A stretch of DNA of 64,000 bases, taken from NCBI GenBank assembly GCA_007026445.1, contig VDMD01000012.1, positions 248,001 through 312,000 of the forward strand, written 5' to 3'. The notes beneath the pieces were generated by a model that was not told where the DNA came from, made no database searches, and saw only the letters and a program-made list of their open reading frames with translations. This document shows, piece by piece, positions 10,234-21,968 of this stretch. The translations under genes were made by a program, and so were the position numbers. The stretch is from Schizophyllum amplum. Taxonomy: Eukaryota > Basidiomycota > Agaricomycetes > Agaricales > Schizophyllaceae. Position 1 is the stretch's first letter. Every line of letters begins with the position of its first letter.

Positions 10234-12753
10234 TCAACTGAATAGATATTCTACTCCTCTCGCAAATCGGCCCGTTGGAACGTGCTCGATATAGTCCTCC
10301 TCGTACCTGTCGATGCGGGCTCTCTCCGTCGCGAAAAACGTCACGTCTCGTAAGTTCTGCCACTGTTGCTCTCTTCAGGATATCATCGGTTGGGTAATGA
10401 GAGTACGAAGCTCACCTTTGTACGCTTGAAGACTTTCCAGAACAAGAAGAGAAAGGGGACCAAGCCAATCATCATGTATGAGAACAAGAAGGTCGGCACA
10501 TCCCAGTTGCCTGGAAGGAAAACGGTGTAGCCTCCGACAAATGCCATTATGAGCGTACCAGTCAGCGCATAGTATCTGGATCGAGGTTCATGAAGACAAT
10601 TAACGACTGGATAAAGGCTGACATACGCGCAGAATGGTTGCCAGTTGCTACGATGCGGCAAAGACGACCTTGATATTCCCTGGACCCTCAACGCCTCGTG
10701 GAAGCGAAGATACGTGTATGATATGATCGCTAGTCGAGGGTAAAAGTGCCGTTTACGGTCGGAAATTTGTCCGCTTACCGAAGTTCAAGAGCTGCGACGC
10801 GGTCACCAGATTGACGAACCTGTCAATATGTGAAGTTTACGTTCAAGTCAGCATCGCATAAGACGCATACCACTGTAACACGACTGCGGAGTCATTGGAA
10901 ACCTCCAAAAAACCTGTTGTGGCGTGAGTGTGTCGAGGTAACTCGAAGTAATTAGACGGCTCACAGAGCAAGGCAATCGCCAAAGTCAACGCGACGCAGT
11001 AATACGGCACACCCCTCTTCGTGCAGCTGGCAAAGAACCTCGGCATTTTCCCCTCAAGCGCAAGACCATAGAGCGTACGGCTGGCACAGTAGACGTAACT
11101 ATTGCCAGCGCTAAATATCGAGGTTGCAATGAGCGCGTTGACGATGTGCGGAAGCACGCCGATTTTGAGGTGCTGCATGGCGATCACGTATGGCGAGGAA
11201 CCTGCGCCAGGTTTTGAGGTCGACAGCGCATTGAGCAAGTCAGCGTCGTTGTAAGGGACAACGATACCCACACAAAGGGACCCCAGGACGAAGAATGTGC
11301 TGAGGCGGAAGAAAACGCTCTTGAATGCACGCGGCAGTGTCGTTCGGGGAAGGCTGGCTTCCCCTGCAGTCATCGAGACATAGTCAGGGCCTGCTATGGT
11401 GAATGACGCCTGAATGAGGCAGGCAAGGAAGCCCAGGAACTTTCCAAGCGATCCTGAAACAACTAATGAGCAACGGACGAACAAAAAGATGTATATCCAC
11501 TCGCCGGTCTTGATGTACTCAGCAAACGGTGCGCCCTCAATGACAGAGGCTGTCACAAAATGAGCGCATGACATGGGTGGATTTGGTCCCAAACTTACAA
11601 TCCCAGTAGCGGAAGCCAAACCTGTCGTTAAGTGGATTTCCACCAAGCATGACAATGAAGGTGAAAAATATGAGGCCGACAGCGAGGACGACTTTGCCTA
11701 TTGCGAGCCAGAATTCCGATTCTACAGCGGAGATCAGTGGCGCGACGAATTCAGGTTTGTGATCAAAAAGACATACCGCCATACCACTGCACAGCAAAGA
11801 AGTTGAGGAGTCTAGCAGAGGTAGTTTAGCTAGGCCGACGGCCAAGTGGAGCGTGTACAAGAGACGAGAGGCCGGAAAAACGGCTCAAACTCACATATAG
11901 CAGACCAGGACGAAAACGAATACAGCTTCCACTGGTATCTTGTCCGTCCAGAACTGCAGGACCAGATTAAATGCAACGATCTCGTAGGGCACGAGGGCCG
12001 CTTCGAAGACGAAGAAGTTGATTCCGGCGCAGAATCCCAATGCGGGATCGACGAACGAGTCTGCGAAGCGAACCTGTAACGTGCGCGGTCACGTCAGGCG
12101 CGCGTGAGATGGCACACGGCGAACCCACAAAGGGAGAGGATATGGGCATCCAGGTAACCATTTCAGCTGTGCATGGCAGTTAGCGGAAGGATCAGGTAGG
12201 TAAATTGCAACGTACTCAGACAAGAGTTGATAGCCAGTACGAAGGTACACCATATCGTGAAGGCGAGGAATAAGCTGGCTATAAATTGGTACCGGTCAGG
12301 CAAAAATACCAGTGAATATGCTGGGGGAAACCCCCGCGTACCGGGCCCACCGCGCGTTAAACCGCTACCAATCTGCGAGTGTTTTCAGGATGATATAATC
12401 GTTAAGGGGAGGCGGGAAACTCCAGACCTGAATCACGATCGCCGTGCCCAGAGTGCCGCCGATTCCTGGACGACGATGAGGTGCTGAGCAACTGCAGAAA
12501 GGAAAGGCTACATACCTATGAGCTGGATATGGCGATTCTACGTGCGATAAGAGTTACCAGGTGCTCAGTACATCTATGGATGAATTGTTAAACGTACCTT
12601 CAGCCGCCGGTGCGTCTCGTCCAGCTTGATGTCCTCTAAATGCTCGATACTGCTGATCTCTACATCTTCTGGTTTTTCCTCTTGACCTTCTGGTGAAGGG
12701 AGACCGGCAGACATCTCTTCTGCACGACGGGAACGCACTGACGAGTCGGCCAT
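10234..12753 (-). CDS. Amino-acid permease (APC superfamily, YAT family)
   Basis: Plasma-membrane amino-acid/proton symporter. The start at 12753 opens a soluble acidic N-terminus (EKPEDVEISSIEHLEDIKLD). A stretch of small exons then encodes HIQLIGIGGTLGTAIVIQ, the family TM1 signature, and GGPASLFLAFTIWCTFVLAI across a spliced junction. Later segments include VLAVGLIFFTFIVMLGGNP, QASFTIAGPDYVSMTAGEA (the conserved family motif), FSAGNSYVYCASRTLYGLAL and PTFLFSYMMIGLVPFLFLFW. About twelve introns of 50-60 nt interrupt the gene. The C-terminal tail after the last helix is short and ends RFARGVEYLFS. Substrate cannot be read from sequence alone. No frame break was detected in the parts I traced. 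Confidence 0.88.
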
Positions 12754-13444
12754 CTCGTCGCGGCGGCAGCTGAAGAAAGCGCGTGAAAAAAGCGCTGGGC
12801 CGGATCAGCACCTTGCGGCGCCCAGGCGGCTCGTCCGGCGCGCGCGGCTATAATTCATGGGGTGGCATTCAGACTGGGAGAGCTTTTAGAGCGAGCATTT
12901 GAGGCACCTCTGCCAGTGAGCATCGTCGACGTTCATGTACGTACAGCTCAAGGGTCGCCGGTGTTTGCCGTGTATATCAAGTCACCAACCAGTCACTACA
13001 GCCGACGGCAGGCCAGCTTATGTATCCTGGTTCAGATTCAGTCTCACGCCTGCATTGTATGTTCAATCAATCATGTCAATTCACCGCACTCTGAGATAGT
13101 AAGAGTGTCGCTACCAGCTAAGTAGCTAACATGAACAACATCCTCTCCTGCCAGTCAAGCCACATCCGTTCCCGAGTGTACAAGCCAAAGAGATAGAAAA
13201 TCGAAGAAGTATTGGATACAGTACATCCCCCGTGGTATAGTGGGCGTGGTAAAATTATGGACGCATGCGAAAAGAAACCCTCCGTGCAGCGTAAAATGCC
13301 GCCGCGCAAAAGGCATGCAAGGATGTGTGTGGCTTCGCAAAACAAAAAGAAGGAGAAATTGCGAAAAGGGCGGGGTAGAGGGAACCGAAGCATACGAATG
13401 TCTCCACGGTCCATGTAAAAGATAAAAGTGTCCCATCGTGTGCG
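12754..13444 (-). other. Intergenic, no gene seen
   Basis: Permease promoter side and 3' UTR of the LIM gene. Short ORFs on both strands (for example around 13118-13436) overlap one another and have no recognisable domain. The stretch near 12820-12855 is very GC-rich. Confidence 0.45.
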
Positions 13445-16318
13445 CTAGCGTAATCCAGAGTCCTCTCCATCGTCCGTTCTAGGGAGGCCGGGTATCCCGG
13501 CGAGATCCACAAACCTCGTCACGCGCTTCATCGACATGGGTGCGGCCTCCCAGTCGTCGTCGTAGCCGCCAGATAGGCGCTGCGCCGGCACGTGCTTCTC
13601 GCACACGAACGTCGAGTTGGCCTCCCAGAATTCTTCCAGGATGCTATTGCAACCTGGATGTCCGCATGTGAAACAATCCTTATGATACTTGGCGCCCGGG
13701 AAGGGCATTGCTGTAGATACATGAGCCTCAGTTCAAGACAAATGACGGGGCCGGACTGACCGCAAAGACCCTCAATCCCTTCGCCGCACGCCCGACAGAG
13801 CGACCCATTGGCCTCATGATAGTGGTAACCGCATAGGGGTTTCTCGTCATACACATAGAACTCCTTGTCGGTGAAAGGTTTCTGCGAACAAGTCAGACTT
13901 GCAAAGATTTCAAGCGAAGGGCGCGAACGTACATGACATGTTGCGCATCCGAAGCACTCGCGATGGTAAAGACCCTTGAGCTTGCCTTCCCTGCTTCGCA
14001 CCGCCTGCTTCTCGATCGGAAGGTTGCAGCGTCGACACTGAGCACATATGAGCAGGGGAAGCCAGCAAGACCTCGGAAGAACTCACCTTGGGAAGGTACA
14101 TGTGCTTCCAGCAACGCTCGCAGAGAACGTTGTCTTCCACCTGAATGTACCTGCCGTTGCTTATCGCCTCGTGGCACTTCATGCACGCCTTCGGACGTCT
14201 CGTCCGCTTGCTTGTAGAGATGCTGGTCCGCGACCGCCCCGGTAGCTTGGGCTGCCTGGCCTCCGGCGAGTAGGGCACCGTGTTGCTCCTTGTCGGCGTA
14301 TGCGGGCCGTGCGTGCTCGAGACACGCTCGGACTTGCTCTTCGTCAGCGACGGCTTCGGCATGGGCTCCTCAGCCGACACGTCCTCCATCAACCGTTCGA
14401 GTAGCCCAGCGCGCAGGACAGGCGAGTCTGCCGCTATACTAGTCTTGCGCGAATACGTGCTCCGTGTGCCGGTGCTCGACCTTCCGTACAAGCGCGCCGT
14501 CTGCCCTGAGGGGCTTCCTGGTTGTGATGCGCTGAACGGGTTCGTCAGGCCGGCGTCGTCGCTCGCGCCGGAGTTGCCCCTCGGCCGAGAGGGGTACCCG
14601 TCGTCGTCCGAATACGTAGAGTAGTCTGACTCGGCGTCCTGGTGGCGACTGGCGCGCGGAGTCACGTCGTCGCCCCGAGGGCGAATACGACTCTTCCGCT
14701 CATGCCTAACCGAGTCCGGGAGTTTGGGAACAGGCGGCGCGTTGTCGTCCTCCTCGTCCGAATCAGCGTACGCCAGCCCGATCTCGGACCCCGACGTGGG
14801 CGACATGGGCGTCCGCCGCTTGCCCCGCGACCCTGTCGTACCGACACTGTTGGACCGCGAGCGCGTAGAGCGCATCGACATGCGCCGCTCGCGTGCATTA
14901 TTGTCGAGGTTGATAAGGGAATTATCTTGAGATATATCATTAGATGACCCATTCCGGAACTTGTCGAAAAACGGCAGGTTCATGGGCGAGAGGGAGGGTG
15001 ACGAGGGAGAGGACGAGAGGCCGTTGTCGTTGAGGGCGTTGGGTGGCTGAAGGGGCGACGGCGAGCGCGTTTTGGCGATCGGAGATATAGGCGAAGCAAG
15101 CGCGGGCGAGTGCGAGGAATACCCGCTTGCAGGAGATAGAGGCGGTGTACCACCGTTAGCTGTGAGAGCGTCAGAATTTGCAGAACGATAGCGCGGCAGG
15201 GACGAACAGTGGTTGATTTGCCCGATTTCCAGGAAAGCGGGGGCATTGGCACGGTACCCACCGGACTGTTGCGCACCTCCCGAGGGCGGCATGACGAACA
15301 TAGCGACACGCGCAGCAGCTGCGAATCCTCGACGGCCTACACCTGCCATGCCTGCTTCTCCTCCGATCTCGGTGTTGGAATCCGCCGGCGCGGGTGTTGC
15401 TGCAGGGCGGTCGTCGAGAGACGGCCTCTGGGACATGTATGAAGCGCCGCGGGCATGTCCACTGCTGGGAGGGGCACCCATTGACGGCAGCGGGGCGCTA
15501 CGCCCGACGCTGGGAGATGCTGTCACCGGGAAATACGGATTCACGCCTCGCAAATTATTCTGGGGCGGCGAATTGGGGGTTCGGGATGGGCTGGTAGGTG
15601 GGTGTATCGACAGTGGTGATGACGGCTCTCTTGCAGAGCCAAACGATGGGCGGCGCTGTTTGTCTGTAGGCGGGGACAGTGGACTGGGCGAATGACGCGT
15701 ATCGATAGGCGGCGTCGATCGCGACTCGCGGCCAGACGAAAATGATGGACGTGCGGTGCCGCCGGAGCTGCTGCTGAGACCGGAGCGACTGGAGGATATA
15801 GAGTTTGTGCGCGACCGGGCATCGCCATTGATCGAGGGAGGACCGCGGAGGGCAGATGTGATACGAGGCGAGTATCTGGAAGAGATGGAGGAGGACGTGT
15901 CGCGCCGGTCGTTAGCCGGGCGTATAGGGAGGGGACTCGACTTCATGAATGGCGAGGTAGGAGCTGCGAAAGATGTCGATCTCTGGTGGGGGCCGTCGGA
16001 CGAGGTAGTGCCGCGGGTCTGCTGCGGAGGGCTGTTTGGCGTAGCTGGGAGCGATGCCTTGGGCGGAGGCTGGCGCGGAGGTGGTGATGCGGGCTTTGGG
16101 CTGGCGCTGACCAGGTTCTGTAGGCGGAGAGGGAGGAAGGAAGAGACGGTAGGCGATGTGGATGGTTTGGGCAGAGCAGGCACTGGCGGAGCGGCCTCGC
16201 ATGTGTGCTCTCCGAGGTCCGTGAGCGCGACGGGCTGGTTGCAGTTGGAGCACTTGACGGTCGGGAGGAGCTGGGAGATGCGGCTTGGCTCTGGCGCCGG
16301 AGCGAGCAGGGATGCCAT
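13445..16318 (-). CDS. LIM-domain protein with long disordered N-terminus
   Basis: Likely cytoskeletal or polarity scaffold; LIM domains are zinc-bound protein-interaction modules. Four exons (16318-14087, 14037-13933, 13881-13761, 13710-13445) with introns of 49-51 nt give 907 residues. Residues 1-45 carry a small Cys/His motif, VKCSNCNQPVALTDLGEHTC. About 650 residues of Ser/Pro/Arg-rich disorder follow. The C-terminus holds zinc modules: a partial one (CMKCHEAI ... CERCWKHMYLPK), a full LIM (CRRCNL ... YHRECFGCATCHKPF ... CGYHYH) and another full LIM (CRACGE ... YHKDCFTC ... CEKH). The architecture recalls paxillin-like or Rga-like fungal proteins but lacks a visible RhoGAP domain. The Met at 16318 was chosen because the frame upstream differs. 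Confidence 0.85.
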
Positions 16319-18226
16319 GGGCGGCGGATAGTAAGGAGTGTCTGGCCGGTGGCTGGCGGAAGATATGTACGACCAGCGTAGGCAGGGTTTGATAAGTTAG
16401 ATGGTATAACCAATGGGGCGGGCGGCGGTGTCGGCGTCGGCGTCGGCGTCGGCGTCGGTGTCGGCGTCGATGTCGGCGTCAGAGTCTGCGACTGGCGCTC
16501 CGAGGTAGTGTGCACTGCGGGATGGTGGGCGTCGAGGAAAAAGCGTCGCCGTTACCGTCCCGCGCCCGTTTGCTGTCTGCGCTCAAGTTGAAGCAACAAC
16601 CGCGTGCTCCACCAGCCAATCGCAGTCACACCCCAGTCACGCGCAACCAAATGCCCCCTTTGGGCATGCTTTAGTTGCCTTCTTTCTCGCGTGCACTGAT
16701 GCCACTGTGATGGGAATATTCCGCAGCAGTCTTCGATATCGACGCCCGCTCCCCCAGAACCACACCCGCGTCGTCACTCGTGCCCATGTGCCTTCCCTCT
16801 CCCCTGCGAAATCGTGAGGGGACTCAGCAAAGTTCCTCTGCCCGCGTTCCATATCGTTGAGGTTCCCCACCGATGCAGTCTCCTCCGGCAGGGCGCCCAT
16901 CTTTCCCGATCCTCCATTCCACGATGCAACTAGGCGCCACAGTGATCCTTGCCAAACCAGGCCGAAAGCCCGAACCTTTCTTCCCGTTTCGTTGAAAACA
17001 GGCGCCAAGGCCTCACAAGTGCCTCCATGATCTCCTGAGGAGCGGCCGCCGCCTCCCCACATCGCAAGGCACTCCTCCCGTCCACCAACAACAAGGAGCT
17101 TCCCGATGAGTGACCATCTTCACGCCGATAGCTCAGCGACCTTCGAAGGCGAGCTTCACTGCGCCGACGTGCCACCATGCTAGGCGCCCTCCGACACGTC
17201 CCGCCCTGCGGCGCTCGGTGTCGACCGTATGTCTGTCCATCACACCAGCTGTTCACCTGTCCTTGCTGCGCTCGCCGCAGTGTACTTTGAACTCGAAGTG
17301 GGTGCTGCGACGTGCGAGGGGGTGCCACATTCACAAGCGCATCAGCGACGCGAACTGGCGACAAACCCGGGCCCGTTCCCAGCCCCCTTCTTTCCTTCTC
17401 TTGTCATGCGCTTCCCGCATATGATCTTCACATGTCTAAACGTGCGGCTCTCTTTTGACTTGCTTGTCCACGTGGAGGACGGAGGGCGTCGTCGATAAGA
17501 ATGGCGACGCCGTATCGGACTGCTCGCGCAAGAATTTCGCCGGACTCAGTTCAACCTTCCATATTCCAGCCTCGTGGAAACTGCGGTAACAGACGCTATT
17601 AGAAGCAAGTTTGTACACTCTGCTACTCGGACGGCACTCTGGCAAAGCCCGACTTACAACCCATGTTTGAGCAGGTGCAACTCTCGAATTCTCCGTGTCA
17701 ACTTCGAAGTTCAACCACACTCGGCAAACGCCGATATGAATGCCTTATTCCCAATAAGGCAGGTCTTGTCCTTCGTGAGTCGTGACACCTTTCTTCCTCA
17801 CGCCACCATCATCATGGGTACGGGACTACCGATAGCAGTGAAAGCTCGAGCTCCGGCCTCCGGCCCACCCCTATACATACCAATGCGGACGTTGTATCCC
17901 GGTCAACTTCGACTTTGAATAGTGTGAGAAGGTATGTCAGCATCAGAGGTGCAGGTTCTCGGCATTCCATGCTATTGAACTTGGAGGCAAAATCAGCAGG
18001 TTGGAAGACGGCGAGTTGGCCGGCGCGAGGAGGGAATATTGCCACACGGGGAGAGAACGCGAGGAAAACCTTATTGGCGCTTCGCAGAAAGATACAGCAG
18101 TGCGCTGCAGGAGGAAGAACTACTTGCAAGACGGAGCTCTCTCTGACGCGCGATGATGATGTTGGACGTACAGTTATTCTGTACATTATGAATTTGCACT
18201 CACACCCTTGGATGAGACGGAAGAGT
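16319..18226 (-). other. Long gap between LIM and PPAT genes, no gene seen
   Basis: Nearly 2 kb with no protein I can support. It holds a hexanucleotide repeat at 16428-16480 upstream of the LIM gene and several overlapping ORFs (for example 16637-17062 minus and 16930-17364 minus) whose composition looks non-coding. The right part should be the PPAT 3' UTR. An unrecognised or non-coding transcript remains possible. Confidence 0.5.
16428..16480 (+). repeat. Imperfect GTCGGC hexanucleotide microsatellite
   Basis: About nine units of gtcggc/gtcggt/gtcgat in a row, 110-165 bp before the LIM start codon. On the minus strand one frame would encode Thr-Pro repeats (TPTPTPTP), but that frame is not joined to the LIM protein without an intron. 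It is more likely in the 5' UTR or promoter. Confidence 0.9.
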
Positions 18227-19484
18227 TTAGCTTTCTTCACGTCGCAACTCCTCGTCTGTCTGCACGATCTCTTCTTCATGATGTGTCTCTTCCTCGTCAA
18301 GTTGTATCTCTTCCTCCGCAAGATTACCCTCTTCTTGTTCAGGACTAGTTTTCGCGATGGATGCTGGTGGTTCTGGCTCGCTTTCGGCGGGATGGCTGTC
18401 TTCTTGCTGCTGCTGCTCGATTATCCATTGTCGAATGAACGTGCTGCTCATCTTCGTTTCTCGCAAAGCATGTTCATCTTCAGCGTCCAGAAGATGCGAC
18501 GTGGGCGAGATGACGTCGATAACGAAAGTCTGCAGCGCCGGAAGGCCCTTCTCCTCTCTATGCTTCGCGACTGAAGATATTGGTGAGCACATGTCGCCAT
18601 GGCGCGAAATCGCGCGACGTACTGGCTTGAGCACCGGACTCGGTCTCCTTGCTCACCACAAGGGCCTGGATGTTCTCGTCCCACCCTGTTGGGCCGTAGA
18701 CGTCGGTGATGGGCACGATGTCATACGTGAGAGTGGGGTTTAGGAGCGTTAGGAAGGCGCGCAGCTTGCGTTCGCGCAGGGAGATGCTCTCGAGCGCCTC
18801 CGCGTAGCGCTTGCGCACGAGTAACGCGTCGTCTGTTATGCCGACGATGAGCTTCTCGCGGGCGATCCACGCGGCCATGGTCAGAAGGATTTTGTGGCCT
18901 GCGTGAAGATGATCGAATGTGCCCCCGAGAGCAACAACGGGGTATCCGGATTGTTCTGCGCCGCTGTCCACCGCCGGTGTGGGCTGTCTCAACGGAGCTG
19001 GACCGCATTCTGGGGACAGATAGGTATGCGGTAGGTTCATGACGGCGGCGGGTATGTGAACCGGTATGGCATCTGCACGCGTGTCAGACGCCAGTCGCCG
19101 TAAACAGCTTTCCACATGTACCGCCAGCAATCCGATAAACCGTGTCGTACGTATTGTCCAACGAGGGGAAGCCTTCGTTGAGGCCCTTGAATACCACATC
19201 CACGTCCATGAGGACCTTCTTCAACTCTTGGGCAGCTTTCGTTGCAGACACGTAGACGCGAGTCAGAAGCTTCTGGACGTCGTCCCAGTGCGAGGTATGC
19301 GATATGGCGCATTCTGGCTCGACGTTGAACAAGCGGGAGAACAAGATGATGGTGAGTTGGGACCTGGTGGCGCGAGAGCAAGTGGAGATGGCGGAGGGAG
19401 ATATTCGGGAAGATCGAGCGATACGATGCTGCAGAGCAACAGAGCCCTCTCGACCGAGTTTGGAGGCGGCTGGGGGCTGCACAT
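18227..19484 (-). CDS. cab4: Pantetheine-phosphate adenylyltransferase (CoA biosynthesis, Cab4-like)
   Basis: Transfers AMP from ATP to 4'-phosphopantetheine, the fourth step of CoA synthesis. Exons after the first end at 19122/19072 and 18623/18570 with 49- and 52-nt introns. The nucleotidyltransferase core reads VVALGGTFDHLHAGHKILL (T-F-D-x-x-H-x-G-H motif), followed by EKLIVGITDDALL and the closing motif KMSSTFIRQW. The fungal N-terminal region is present (TIILFSRLFNVEP, KKVLMDVDVVFKG). The likely start MCSPQPPPNSVERALLLCSI is one frame away from that region; a missing base near 19370-19377 joins them. The Met at 19671 opens a longer alternative frame. An unusual acidic tail (about 45 residues rich in Glu after the core) ends the protein. 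Confidence 0.87.
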
Positions 19485-19683
19485 TTCGAGATGATGGACG
19501 TCGCGGACAAGTTGGACTGTCGGATCTCGCGCCGAAGTCCGGCTCGTGCATGGAGGCCACGCGAGGACGCTTGTTCTTTGTCTTCTGTTCACTCTCGCGC
19601 TCAGGAGCGCCGGCTAGCGAGCAAATCCCTCCCGCTGTCCACCGTAGCTCGACATCTGGCTCCTGTTCCAATAGCGTGACGCG

Positions 19684-21968
19684 ATGTCAGCGGCGCCAAA
19701 CTCACCACACTCCTTACATTTCGCCTCCACGGGCAGCTCGCTCCCCCAACGCCACTCGCTTGTCGCTCAGGGGCAGCTACCGCTTCCCTCTGCCACGTCC
19801 GCCACCTTCAAGAGGCACAGCACAACGGGGAGCATCTCTTCAAGTCACGAAGTAGGCCTCAGGTCGCCTGGCACGCCCACCCCGCGCTCGCGCCCAACGT
19901 CGCCCGCCTTGTATGCCTCTGCGCCAACCGGCATGCACTCAAGTACAACACATGCCGGCGGTATTCAACCCTCTGCGAACTTCTTCCGCCCTTCGCGACC
20001 CTCGCAGATTCAGACCAATCAGTATGGGCGGTACTCGACGCGCCGCGCATCAGTAGCGTCTGATTCAAGCATACCCATGGGAACTCCGCAACACGACTCC
20101 TTCCAGCTGCACCCGCTCAGCCAGGAAAGCGAGGAGGAAGAGGACAATGTCGACGACTCTCTGTCCACTACGCAACATCCAGGAGACGTGACCCTAAGAA
20201 GCATCAAGACGAGCCGCGATCCCCTCATCCCCTTCCGCAGTGACTCCCCGCAAACATCTACTCTCACAACCCGTCCTTCTGTCAATCGCGAGCGGAGTGG
20301 CGGTACGACCAACAGCCAAGGCGCTCGCAACAGCGTTCTCTCTCCCAACAGATTCATGCGGAACAGCTTCGATCGCGTCCTCAGCATGAGCCACCGCCTG
20401 AGCTTCGACTCATCACGGAAATCTCCCCGCACGCCGACCGTGGAAGGCCAGGTGGATGAGCGCAAGATCATCGACGAGGAGCAGGGCGTATTCCCGACAC
20501 CGGACCCGCAACGCAGTCCGATATCTATCAGCCGCCGCAAGCGCGACTCGCTGAACTCCTCCCCCGTCCCCGGCTACGCCCCGAGTCTCAGCATCACGAA
20601 TAACTCGCGACAGCCTACGCCCTCTCAGTCACCCTCCCCTCCACCCAGTCTCTTCAACCCACGACCACCACCGCGAGGAGACGCGGCACCGCTCATAGCT
20701 GTTCCGCTCCTCGACGAGAAGACGGGGAAGGCCGTACGCAATTGGCAGGCCCATCCATCGCGCAATCGCTTCTTCTTCGACGGGCGCGTGCTCACGGGCG
20801 GCGATACCCCGTGGGCGTTCTTGTGCTGCTCAACCTTGCTGGGTCTTGTCGCGGGCTTCTGGTTCGGCGGTACATGTCCGTGGTGGTGGCATAACGTCTC
20901 CCCCGCCGTGCCCATAATCGGCGCATACCTGACTTTGATTGTTATATCAAGCATGATGGTCACGGTATGCGGTTTCGCCCTCAAATGTAGAGGTCTTGCT
21001 CATCCATTGTAGGCGTTCACTGATCCTGGTATACTGCCGCGCAATCTGGACCTCGACCCGCCATACCCAGCGACCAGTCCGTCTGACGGGGGTATCAGGG
21101 CCCCTATGCCTCGAGATTTGAAGGTTAGGAATGATATGTAAGTGCGACCTACGTCGACTTGATGCGCAACTCATCGTTGTTCTCAGTGTTCGCGTGAAGT
21201 ACTGTCCCACTTGCAAAATATATCGTCCACCCCGCTCAAGTCACTGTAAAATGGTCAGCTTCCTTGGCCCGCGTGCTCGATATGAAGCTGATATCTACTG
21301 CTACAGTGCGACAACTGCGTGGATGGCTGTGATCATCACTGTCAATGGGTCAACAACTGCGTGGGACGAAGAAATTACACTTCTTTCTTCGTCCTGTTAA
21401 CGAGTGCAGTAAGCACCTGTCTTTGCCCCAATTTCTGGCTTTGTTGACATGTGGCTTACCGCCAGGTTCTCACCCTTATCCTCGTGATTGTCACGGCGGC
21501 ATTGCACCTGTATTTCCTCGCGCGTGACGAGCACACGAACTTCCATCATGCTATCTCGGAAGGCTGGGGCAGCGCGGTCGCGTTTTGCTTGGGCTTCGGA
21601 GTATTCATGCCCATCGTGGCGTTGTTCAGCTATCACGTTCGGGTAAGTCGACGGGGAGGGTTCGTCGGCGCGATTGCTCATGTCTCTCCTTCTCTAGCTC
21701 GTTCTCCTCAATCAGACGACTATCGAGCAGGTATGTGGGGTAATCTTTCGGCACCATCATATGTTCCAACTCGTCTACGCAGATACGCAACAAGGCGCAC
21801 AAGTCGCTGGACCCCAAGGCCCCTCCGCCACCCAATCCGTTCGGGAGCAACTGGCAGCGGAACGTGGCCACGGTGCTCTGTCGCCCGCGCGGATATTCGT
21901 GGCTCGATGCACACGACGTGCAAGTGGAGGACAAGCGCGAGGTCAATCCTGGGATGATTGGCGCATGA
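19684..21968 (+). CDS. DHHC palmitoyltransferase (Erf2-like)
   Basis: Attaches palmitate to protein cysteines, probably at ER or Golgi membranes. Seven exons (19684-20964, 21013-21137, 21187-21253, 21307-21408, 21466-21642, 21698-21730, 21783-21968) with introns of 48-57 nt give 656 residues. The first 340 or so residues are Ser/Pro-rich and disordered. Helices 1-2 are [19 protein letters not shown] and [16 protein letters not shown]. The Cys-rich domain follows: [20 protein letters not shown], then [18 protein letters not shown] with the catalytic DHHC. Helices 3-4 are [17 protein letters not shown] and [18 protein letters not shown], and the tail has a typical NPF ([14 protein letters not shown]). 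The frame is intact. It lies head-to-head with the CoA gene, about 200 bp apart. Confidence 0.93.

Noticed and set aside
16637..17364. Two overlapping minus-strand ORFs after the LIM gene start
   Set aside because: Composition differs from neighbouring exons and no domain or splice pattern supports them.
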